Below are positions 17,596 to 27,900 of a stretch of 64,000 nucleotides of DNA, piece after piece. The position numbers and the translations under genes are program-made. This DNA comes from Spinacia oleracea (lineage: Eukaryota; Streptophyta; Magnoliopsida; Caryophyllales; Amaranthaceae). Position 1 is the stretch's first letter. The number at the start of each line of letters is the position of its first letter. The notes beneath the pieces are model-generated. The model had not been told where the DNA came from and did no database searches. It saw only the letters and a list, made by a program, of their open reading frames with translations. The DNA lies in NCBI RefSeq assembly GCF_020520425.1, contig NC_079491.1, forward strand, positions 1,302,001-1,366,000, written 5' to 3'.

Positions 17596-20500
17596 TTAAG
17601 TAGAAGACTTGATATCTAACTTCTTAACCACATGAACTTTAATCACCACATACTTCTTCTTTGCACCCTTTAGCTCGAAAACACAGAAATCGCCTACTTC
17701 CAAACCGATTTGGCGCGCAAAGATGATCCACCTTCGACTAAACATGCACTTTCTGCCATTTCTAACACAATCAACTTCCCATTGCGTTCCATCAGATGCC
17801 TCGAGCATGATCTGTTTCCTTTGCATTGCCTCACATTCGATGTGCACTCGACCAAAGCCCATGGGAATGTTCTGTTTGAGTAAGAAAGTTTGAGTTTCTA
17901 ACGATCGTATCAAGTACATTACGCATGCTCATACATAAAGATTGTTGTGGGTCGGGCCGGACAGGCCCAGGACCCGACCCTGCACGAAAAAAGCCCGGCC
18001 AGGGCACGAAACACGCACGGCCCGGCACGAGCACGAACTCGTGGCCGGCCTGGACTGCATGTTTTTGGAAAAAGCACCAAAAGACACAACATGACTCGAC
18101 CGACACGACAAAACACGCTAAATGTAGTAAAAAAGACTTAGACACGACGGCCCAGCCCGACAACCCCATGGGCATGGCCTTGTTATGAATTTTTGGCCCG
18201 AGCCAATGTAGAGTGGGCTTGGTACGGGTTGGCCCATTAGGCCCGTGGACGCGACCCGAAGCCCGGACCGACCGGGCCCACGGTCGTCTTTAGTACTCGT
18301 ACATAACAACAATTAAAATCAGTGAAAAGCTCACCAAGTACGCTCCACCTTTCAAATTATACACCTTCATAGCAGCAACAAAAAATGGATTTTTCGGCAA
18401 AGTTATTCCAGCAGAAGTAACAACATTGATTAACCCCTCGTACTTCTTCAACCATAGAGGATACCCTGCAAAAATTCGACTAAATCAAGTAAATCTAACC
18501 CCGTGTTAATTAATGTTAAGAGGCGCTAAATGTAGCAAAAACCAGCTACTCAGTATTTAATCACCAAGTAGAGTGCAATAGTGCATTCTCTTGTATTTTC
18601 ATGTATTTTCACACACAAATAGACAAAATAAGTTTTTTCAGAAAAAGATAAGTCGAATAGAACGAAGCCTTAAATGTAGCCAAAAACCTGTTACTACTTA
18701 CTACGAAGTTGATTAGCAAATTCACTTACCAAGTCGAGTGCATTCTCTTGTATTATCCATCTCTTCTTCATCACCAACACATTCCTCATCTTCACTACTT
18801 GGTTGTATGACTTCTACATAACCTGTTTTCGAGCTAATTGAAGGTGTATGCAAGATTTCGGGTTTCTTACTGTCATTTTTGAATCCGTGCACAAAATATG
18901 ACCTAACATCAGTAACAAAGGAAGGTCTTTCAGGCGAGGAAATTCCAGCAGCAGTACTCACAACGTTCGTTATCCCATTATACTTCCCCGTCTGGTAAGC
19001 ATTTTGACACCCTGCAAATAGACAGAGTTTAGTGCCACAATTCATTATGCAGAACTAAAGGTGAAAAAAAAAATTAAAAAAAAAAAAACGGGTCGGGTCG
19101 GGCTTTCACACAAAAACTTATGCCCAAACCCCATAAAACTTAGTACGGGCTTTTCGGGTTTTGGTGTGAAATTGTGTTTTTGAGGCTGCCCAAATCCGCA
19201 CTTTTCCGGGTCGGGCTTTTCGGGTTTTGGTCTAAAATTGTGTATTTGAGGCTGCCCAAATCCGCACTTTTTCAGGTCGGGCCGCTGCTGTAACACAAAA
19301 ACTTATGCCCAAATCCTTAAACACAGTACGGGCTTAATAGGGCTTCTGGGTCGGGCTCGGGTTTTGGTCTAAAATTGTGTATTTGAGGCTGCCCAAACCC
19401 GTGCTTTTTTGGGCCGGGCTTTAACACAAAAACTTATGCCCAACCCCCATAAACTTAGTACGGGCTTAATGGCTTTTCGGGTTTTGGTCTAAAATTGTGT
19501 GTTTGAGCTGCCCAAACCCGCAATATTTCAGTCGGGCCAGCGGGCCGGCCTGGCTATAGTTGATCAGGTCTAGCAGAAACCTGTTACATTCACTATTCAG
19601 TGACTTTTCTACTTTACCAAATAGATTGCCTTCTTTCACATCATTTGTCTCCTCATCATCACTATCCAGTTGTATTACTTCTGCATCAGAATTTCTCAGA
19701 TTTACTGCTGATGAAGGCAAGATTTCAGTACTGTTCTTATCATCATCATCATCACCATCATCAAAATCATCATCAAAATCATCATCATCATCATCATCAT
19801 CAAGTTCTTGAGGAAAAGGTTCATGTCTCTGATAAGATATCTCGCAGGCAGTTGGATCGAAGATATGAACACTGAAATTTGAATTCCCTTCATATTTGAA
19901 CAGAATTAAGAATCCATAGTTTATGGAGAAATACTCCACAAATTCTTGCCAACCATTTTGAAACCACAGCTTGTTACCCTCTTTGACTATTGCAACCTTT
20001 TGAGCTTCACCACTCGGAACTTTGAGGATAGAGGTTGTGGAGAGTTCTTTGCGAAATTTCCTTACAAACTTCTCCGGAATTCTCTGTGAAAACACCGAAA
20101 AAATGAGTGCAAAAGAGATTTTAGGAAGGCCTGTTTGTTTTGGCCAACTAAAACATGGAGTTGCACACTTGCAAACTATGCATCCTTATATAAACATAAT
20201 TGACAAATGTACAAAACAAAATTACAAACAAGATAAATATACTAAATTGATTGCTTAAGAAACAAATACTAAAGGAAAACAAGATTTCTTTCCCCATTTG
20301 ATCAAGGAGCCAAAAGGTAACCAAATACAAAGGAAATCAAGTATTACATGATCAACAACAACAAAGGTCATGTACGGAAATATTCTAAAGTAACGTTTGG
20401 TTGACTGTAGGAAGTAAAAGTTCTTAGGAATAAGATTTTCCCCATGTATTCACATTTGGTTGAATATGGGACATAGATAAGCAACTTCCTCCATTTTGTG

Positions 20501-21634
20501 GGAAGTGGAAGTTACTAGGAATTCTAACTTCCTACATTTTTGCAAACCAAACAACACACAACCTTTAACTTCTTAGGAAGTTAAATTTCCCGTGGTATTT
20601 CATGTCACTTCCTACATTTTTGCAAACCAAACAACACACAACCTTTAACTTCTTAGGAAGTTAAATTTCCCGTGGTATTTCATGTCAACCAAACAACAGC
20701 TAAGTGTGTGTTTTGTACTCAATGTCGAACCTTCACTATATAGCCCCCTGCAGAAAATTTTGTAGTGTAATTTTAGTTCCGACCCCTAAAATTTGAGCAT
20801 AATTGCTTATATCCCATACTATATGGCTTAACTTTTCTACTAGCCCATACCTAAACGGTTCAAGATCCGCCACATTCTCAACAATTCCACAAAACCAAGA
20901 AAAGCAACAAAATGAAAATTAACAACTTAGTTCACAATAATCACAAGTTCACAACCAACAATTCCACAAAAATTCCACAAAACCAAGAAAGTGCAAATTA
21001 ACAACTTCACAATAATCACAATCAGTTGTCAAAAGGGCTAAATTAAAATCTCAAATAAACTACGATCAAAGCTTTAAAACCCTAGAATTACTCTTACAAA
21101 TCAATTTTACAACACCTAGAATCAAAAGCAGAGGTTTTTATCAGTTATCACATACTAGTAAACACATATACTCCGTATAATAGATAATACTGATCATAAT
21201 TATTAGTATAATTTGAATTAATAATGTCACAACTAACAAGTAGCAAAATGGATATTTTATTAATGGAACTTATTTTACCTGCAAAAAAAACAAGTAGCAA
21301 AACACTACTCCGTAAATTCTAACCTCTAACCACTAACCACATTAGAATCTATTCTAATTAAATCTAATCTAATCAAATAAATTGAGCATTATTTATCAAA
21401 AATTTCATGATTAGCCATATGACAAACATTGATACACGCAATTAAAAGAACTAATCTTGCAGAATTAAGTGATTGCTAGAATTAAAAAAAGAAAAATTAA
21501 AAAAATCTTACCAATTTGATAGACTGTGAAATAGGAGAGAGAAACAACTTGAAGAAGCAGTAGAAAGGTTTTCTCTCTCTAAAATTAGCATGAAGTTGTT
21601 TTTGTTGTTGTTTGATGGGGTAATTGAGGTTCAT
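17596..21634 (-). CDS. Chimeric REM-type B3-domain protein, gene C
   Basis: Exons in transcription order: 21634-21512, 20083-19618, 19011-18730, 18465-18335, 17871-17596; GT-AG borders, phases 0, 1, 1, 0, giving 425 aa. Exon 1 (starts MNLNYPIKQQQ) and exon 2 (RIPEKFVRKF, WFQNGWQEFVEYFSI, acidic Asp run) are close copies of gene B. Exon 3 starts like gene B exon 3 (CQNAYQTGKY, SSPERPSFVTD). It then switches, near 18870, to a linker like that of gene D (KKPEILHTPS, SSKTGYVEV, SSEDEECVGD). Exons 4-5 (YPLWLKKYEG, RRWIIFARQIGLEVGDFC) match gene D. The product would have a full B3 domain, a truncated second B3 start, two acidic linkers and a full C-terminal B3. The frame is open throughout, so it could be functional; expression is unknown. 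Confidence 0.8.
17936..18292. mobile_element. GC-rich hAT MITE, gene C intron 4
   Basis: Ends TAAAGATTGTTGTGGG and CCCACGGTCGTCTTTA are inverted; the interior is full of GGCCCGGCACGA-like text. Same family as 26078-26358, 32115-32462 and 38270-38507, the last of which has a perfect 8-bp target duplication. The duplication here is imperfect. Confidence 0.72.
19080..19560 (-). repeat. GC-rich degenerate tandem repeat, gene C intron 2
   Basis: Modules ACACAAAAACTTATGCCCAA, GTACGGGCTT, GGGTTTTGGTCTAAAATTG and GAGGCTGCCCAAA recur three to four times in the same order. Likely an internally amplified hAT-type element of the CGGGTCGGGC class. No coding role. Confidence 0.65.
20527..20686 (-). repeat. 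Perfect 80-bp tandem duplication, gene C intron 1
   Basis: ACTTCCTACATTTTTGC begins at 20527 and 20607, and the 80-bp units look identical. They sit inside a MITE-like element (about 20390-20700) related to 12896-13026. Identity implies a recent event or an assembly artefact. Confidence 0.88.
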
Positions 21635-21845
21635 AGTTTACCGTTTTCTTCCAAGCAACATGAAGTTCATCAAACGCTGTGCTTTTCAATCCATATTTTT
21701 TTTCAAAAGTTTAATATGATTAGACGTTACGGAGTACTCATTTTATTGAGCTGATTGGTCGGCTGATACTCCGGAAATTTCATCTTGTCCCCGGAATTTG
21801 GCATACTTCCATCCCATTTTAATCTTTACCTTTCCTAGTACAGTG

Positions 21846-22600
21846 CGTCTCATGTGTGACCAGTCACAGCATCAACTTAATGGTGTGACGCGCGCAACTA
21901 ATATGGAGAACGTTATAGATGAGTGTTGACTTCTATGCTGGTGTTACTTATACATTGTATTCGCCGTTACTTTTTTTGTTTTACTGCAGTTTCTTGAATT
22001 TCATGTTAGAGGTTGCTTATATAGACGAGTGTTACTTGATACTCTATGTTGGTGTTACTTATACATTGTATTCGTCGTTATTTTTCTTATTTGATTGCAG
22101 TTTCATGTAAGAGGTTCCTTGTATAGACTAGTGTTACTTGACTTTCTATGATGATGTTACTTGTACGTTGTATTCGCTGTTATTTTCTTGAATTTCATGT
22201 TCGAGGTTCCTTTTATAGACTGGTGTTACTTGACCTTTTATGCTGACGTTACTTTTAGTTATTGCATTTTCTTCATTTTCATGTCATAGGTTTCTTGTAT
22301 AAACTGGTGTTACTTGAATTTGTATGCTGATGTTACTTATACCATGTATTCGCGGTTACTTTTTTTGTTTTATTGCGTTTTCTTCAATTTCATGTTAGAG
22401 TTTCTGTGTATATACTGATGTTACTTTATTTTCTATGTTGATGTTACTTTATTTTCTATACTCATGTTACTTTATTTTCTATGTCGATGTTACTTTGTTT
22501 TATGCCTTTAAACGCGTTGGGTTTATTTATAAGTGTGAACATGTCACACCATCAAGTTGATGGTGTGGCTGGTCTCATATAAGACTTGAGGTTCGTAGTA
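21846..22600. mobile_element. Inverted-repeat element filled with tandem repeats
   Basis: The left edge (GTCTCATGTGTGACCAGTCA) and right edge (TGGCTGGTCTCATATAAGAC) are inverted, and each contains a near-palindrome CACCATCAACTTGATGGTG. Between them are about five units of 85-108 bp, each with TGTTACTTATACATTGTATT and TTTCATGTTAGAGGTT. Four short units of the type GATGTTACTTTATTTTCTAT close the array. No ORF matches a known protein. Confidence 0.65.
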
Positions 22601-22632
22601 TATACGTGATCTTATAATTTACGGCAACTTTT

Positions 22633-23185
22633 GCGTAAGACAGTCTTATCGGAAAACAATTTTGATGGTTTAACTAATTAATTTCATTTCTTAATTAATT
22701 AATTTTAATGTTTAATTAATTAGTTTCATTGTTTAACTAATTATTTTCAGTGCTTAGCTATTTTTTTTTTTTTTTTTGACGGGGCTTGGCACGAGATTCA
22801 CAGGGCTTGGCACGTGCCCGACCAACTCTAATCACATTAGAAAACTAACATAAACCTACGATGAGAATATCATTTCAGAAATTTGGCAAGAGCATGACGT
22901 GTCAGCCGCACGTTGGCATGATTATTTATTAAGCGATTAACAAAAATCTTTAAATTAGTAAAAGGAGTCCGCTAACACGACACGATACGATCCAATACGA
23001 CAACGGGGCAAGGAGAGGCACGAGCCCGACATGACACGACTTTTCCTTGGCCCATTATGGGCACTAGCTACCCACATGAATCTATCATTTTCTTTATGAA
23101 AACTATGGATCATTTCATAATCCATAAAAGAATGAAATTTGTAAGTTAATTAATTGTATTAAAACGAAATAAATGGGAAAATTAC
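22633..23185. other. Spacer with repeat fragments between gene C and exon E
   Basis: 22633-22760 has TAAGACAGTCTTA followed by TTAACTAATTAATTT-like units, related to the element at 39254-39671. 22770-23060 has GGCTTGGCACGAG and GCACGAGCCCGACATG, debris of the GC-rich hAT class. It contains no B3 second exon for the orphan exon E. Confidence 0.5.
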
Positions 23186-23299
23186 CAGCTTATTTGATTG
23201 TGAAGAAGGAGAAAGGATCAATTTATAGAAAAAAGTAGGATGACTCTCCACATTTCCGACCCTTCTTTTACCCTTTTCTCCAATTCGTCTGGCCTTCAT
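23186..23299 (-). pseudogene. Orphan first exon of a B3 (REM) gene, 'exon E'
   Basis: ATG at 23299-23297 opens 38 codons (MKARRIGEKG to FFYKLILSPSSQSNKL) ending in a GT donor at 23185-23184. It matches exon 1 of gene D (MKPRRIEESS, FYKLMVSP) and, at its end, gene B (LSPISQSNKL). The phase (0) fits exon 2 of the family. No D-type exon 2 follows; the next family exons downstream belong to gene C. It may be the stranded first exon of the gene that received the B-like segment, or an alternative first exon of gene C spliced to 20083. Confidence 0.72.
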
Positions 23300-23530
23300 A
23301 GTTCCCCCTCAATGAGTAATATAGTGACACAAATGGATTAATTACGATAAATATGAACTTGTTTAAATTATGAGTAAAATTTTACTTGAACTTACTTATG
23401 GTTGTAAATTTGAATTTTGATTGATTAACAATTTTGTCACTGATTTAATTTGTTCATGGTTGTAACCTTGTAAGACTTGTAACGTACGTTAAATTAATTT
23501 TGATTAATTTAATTGGGGCAATTTTTTGTA

Positions 23531-23906
23531 CTCCCTCCGTTCCAAAATGTTTGTTACGTATTCCTTTTAGGTTGTTTCAAAATGTTTGTTACATTGGGGA
23601 ATCTTTCCTTTTATAAACTTATTATAATATTATTTTTTGTGCCAACTTTTAATTTTAATTGGTCCAATTTTTTCAATTCATTAAATTTCTTTACAATTTC
23701 CCAAGTATGTTAAGTTAGCAATCTTTGTGCTTTTCCATTATTGGTTCATTTTGATAAATAAAACAATTTTATTGGTTGTTGTAATTATTAGTGGATTGGG
23801 GTTTTACTTGGTTTATTTTTTTTAATAAAAAACCAAAAGAATCTTTATTATACGTTAATAAACGTGCAAAAGTCCAAACGTAACAAACATTTTGGAACGG
23901 AGGGAG
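23531..23906. mobile_element. Stowaway-type MITE (family 3)
   Basis: CTCCCTCCGTTCCAAAATGT / ACATTTTGGAACGGAGGGAG ends, TA on both sides, 376 bp. It lies just upstream of exon E. Confidence 0.9.
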
Positions 23907-24332
23907 TAATTGCTAATTAGTGATTGAATTTGTCTTTGACTTTGTTTATCAGTTTGGTTTTTAACAATTTATATCATTAAATGAACATGGGTAGTTTAGG
24001 CAAATCATATTCTAGGCACCAAACTGCTTACTACGAGTAGTTCTTTTAATTTGATACACCTCTTTTTTTCTTTTTCTTTTTTCAAGTGTTACAGTTTGAC
24101 TTTGTGCTATTTACATGTTACGGGCTAACTTTAATTAGATTTATTTTACTATATATTAAAACTTTTAAAGTAAATGTTATTGTAGGTTGTTGGATTAATT
24201 AATGTGCATTTTCAGAATATTCCTACCAATAAGGTTTTAGCCCAGTGATGTATCCGGCCAACGTAATGCTCTTTTTATTTTACGGTACACATCATGCATG
24301 TAATAAGAAAACTCAACCCTTAGACCAACAAA

Positions 24333-24882
24333 TAGAGCTGTAAAAAATCGACCCGATCCGAAAACCGACCCGAACCCGACACGAAAATACTGGGTCCTGA
24401 ACAAGATTTTGTGACCCGTAACCCGATTTTATCCGAACTCGAGCAACCCGAAAAGGAATGGGTCAAAACCCGACCGAACCCGTTTTGGACCCGACCGATT
24501 GAAAATCATTATATTTATAGTAATAAATGAGATTATGAGAAAAATTTAAGCATAATAGACACGTTGTTTTTACTATTGTTGTGTGTAATATGATTTTAAT
24601 TTGAATTATACGCCATTTTATGGTTGAATTTGACTAAATATAAACTTTCTTAGGAAAATTTGTTAATTTGTCCCAATATTTTGTATTTTTATAACCTAAA
24701 TTAATGAAAATATTAATGCGCGTTTTAAAATCTCTCAACCCGTTGGGTCAACCCGAACCCGAAAGTTCTGGGTCTTGAACAAGCATTTGCAAACCCGAAT
24801 CCGAAAGTGACCGATCCGATTTAACCCGAACCCGAAAGTAAATTTTTACAACCCGAACCGACCGACCCGTTTGACAGGTCTA
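24333..24882. mobile_element. hAT MITE (TAGACCTGT end type)
   Basis: Perfect 8-bp duplication CCAACAAA (24325-24332 and 24883-24890). Ends TAGAGCTGT and ACAGGTCTA are inverted, with an ACCCGAACCCGA-rich interior. Related ends occur at 55199-55579. Confidence 0.88.
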
Positions 24883-24943
24883 CCAACAAATATTACACCA
24901 TCATATTAGTCATTAGTAAGTACCTAATAGAAGTACAAATAGA

Positions 24944-27900
24944 TTAAAAGGAAGAAGAAGGCTCGATTAATGACTTCTTAACCACATGAACTTTAATCAC
25001 ATTATAATTATTCTTCTTCACACCCGTTACCTCGAAGACACATATATCTCCAACTTCCAAACCAATTTGGTACGCAAAGTCGATCCACCCTTGACGAAAA
25101 CTAAACTTTATACGGTCTCTAGCACAATAAACTTCCCATTGTGTTCCATCATATGCCTCAAGCATAACCTGTTTCTTTTCCATTACTTCACATTTGATGT
25201 GCGATCGACCAAAGTGTAAAGGAATGTTCTGTTCCGAAAAACAACAAATCGGTTTTCATATCATCTTTTTTCAGTGTGAATGAGTCAAAAAAACAATATA
25301 AATTACAAACAAAAGGTCTTGCATACACAAGGTGTATCATAAATTTATTGTACACCATCATAACTTTTATCCAGTTTTTTTTTTTATAACTTTTACCTTT
25401 TTTTAAAAACTTTTAATATGTTTTGATTAATTTTTATTAATATATGAAAAATTGATGGATAAACATTTTAGAGGGTTAAATGACTAATTTTATACATTAT
25501 AGTAATTTTGAAGAAATTGTTTAAAGAGATAACTTTTACATATATAAGTGTAAGTTTTAATTGTTTTGAGTTAATTTTTACTCCGGTGCAAAATAAATAT
25601 CGTACACCACTCATAAATAAGAATTTGTGAATTACAAATGGGGGTGGGGGAATTTGAACCTGACACCTATTATACACATGTCATCTTACCAAGTACATTA
25701 CATAACAACAATTGAAATCAGTGGAAAACTCACCAAGTAACCTTCCAGATTATATAGCTTCACAGACGCAACAAAGAAAGGTTTTTTGGGCAATGAAATT
25801 CCAGCAGCAGTTAAACTGTTGATTAGGCCCTTGCACTTCTTTAACCATTGAGGATACCCTGTAAAAATCGACTAAATAAGGTAAATAGAACCCGGTTTTA
25901 AGAAGCGCTAAAATGTATCAAAAATCAGTGGCGAATTCAGAAAGTGTATGGTCACTACTTAAATATTAATAAATAAATAAACTGAAATTAAGTATTTTTA
26001 AACAAATAAATGAAAAAATTAACTAAAAGTAGTACTTTGTTTGGTTGACCCCACTTAACCCCCCAAGTATTTGTATCTAAATATGGTTGTTGGTCGGGCC
26101 ATCTTGGGGCCCAACCTGGCCCGATAAGAAAAAGTCCGGCCCAACCCGGCCCGACAAGGAAAAGTCCGGCCCAACGCGGGCACGAAAAACACACTACACG
26201 ACACAGGCAAGAAGTCGTGGGTCCAGTCTAGGGCCTGGGCTGCATTTTTTTGGAAAAAAATACGACAAAAGACATTAAATTTAGGGGTTTTTCTGTGGTT
26301 TTTGAGTGGGACCGGCCCCAGGCTCACAGCCCTGAAGCCTGACCCACAACCATCTTTACTAGGGGTGAAAGTTCGGTTTTCGGTTTGGATAAAGGCCCAA
26401 AGCGAATCCAAACCGAACTAATTCGGTTTTCATTTTTTGACACCAAATCCAAACAAAATAACCTTTTAATCCAATCCAAACCAAACCGAATTTTTAATTT
26501 TCAGTCAAATCCAAACTATAAAACCAAATTTTCATGGGCTTTTCATTTGGGCCTGTTTTTGGCCTATATTATACCTGTTTTTAGCCAATTTTTGGACCCT
26601 TATTATACTTTTTAGCCAAGTTCGATTTATTCGATTTTAGGCTTTTCAGTCCAATCCAAACCATAAAACCAAATTTTTAAAAAAAATCTCAGTCCAAACC
26701 GAACCGAATAGAAAAAAACCGAACCAAAATTCTTCTTCGGTTCGGTTCGGTTTTCGGTTTTTTTCTTACCAAACTTTCACCCCTAATCTTTACATGTATC
26801 TGCCGTTGGCCCCACTACATCTAAATTAACAAATCTACTTACCAAGTATATTGCATTCTCTAGCATTATCCATCTCTTCTTCACCATCACCATCACCATC
26901 ACCATCACCAACACAATCCTCGTCTTCACTACTTAGTTGCATCACTTCACCATAACCCGTTTTCGAGCTACTTGAAGGCGTAATCAGCATTTCGGGTTTC
27001 TTACACGGGTATGATATCTCAAAACCAGTTAAGTCAAATATATTAACTTTGAAGTTGGAATTGCCTTTATATTCGAACAAAAGAAAGTAACCAAAACTTA
27101 TGGAGAAATACTCCACAAAATCCTTCCAACCATTACTAAAAGATAGCTCATTGTCCTCTTTGATAAACTTCACTTTCCAAGTTTCACCATTGGAAACGGT
27201 TAAGATGGATTGACTACAGAGTTCATTGCGGTGTGCCTTTGTGAATTTCTTCGGAATTCTCTGTCAAAAACATGAATGCTTTGATGAATTAGTATTTCTA
27301 AATTAGAAATATGAAATGGGCCTTGTAGCCCAATAAGAAAGAATATAGTTGGGTCCACTTATAAGTCCAGTGGAGGTTCCACTAAAGCGCTGTTTATGTT
27401 TAATGTATTTTAGATAGGTTAAATATATTAAAAAGCGTTTATAGCAAAGTATGCGTGTCACGTGACACCCTGTTTTAGCACTATAATTATGCCACGTCAC
27501 ATATTTAGCAAGTATCATTACAAAAAAAACGTGTTAATACAAATATTTGAATTTGTGGCCAACAAGTATATAAATTATAAGTCTTACCAACTTAGCTAAA
27601 TATTTGTTGTGCTTTATTACTCTACATAAATATCTATACTAATATATTAAAATGCGTTTTGAAGAACGTATACGTGTCACGTAGACCTCTCCTTATTACG
27701 CCACGTCACCACTAATTAGCATCATGACATTTCATTACAACCAAAAAACATCTAATAAGGATCGAACACAAGACCTTTATGTTAAAAGTTACACTTCTTA
27801 CCATCTTAACCAACTACAACTTATGTAATATCTTTCTATATAAGCAAATATATTATTTTTACAATAAACAATACATTGAATTAAAAGTGAATGCAAAAAA

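Noticed and set aside
19080..19560. CRISPR-like or satellite array
   Set aside because: Units are degenerate and unequal, with no uniform repeats and spacers; this is a plant nuclear intron, and a degenerate GC-rich transposon is a better fit.
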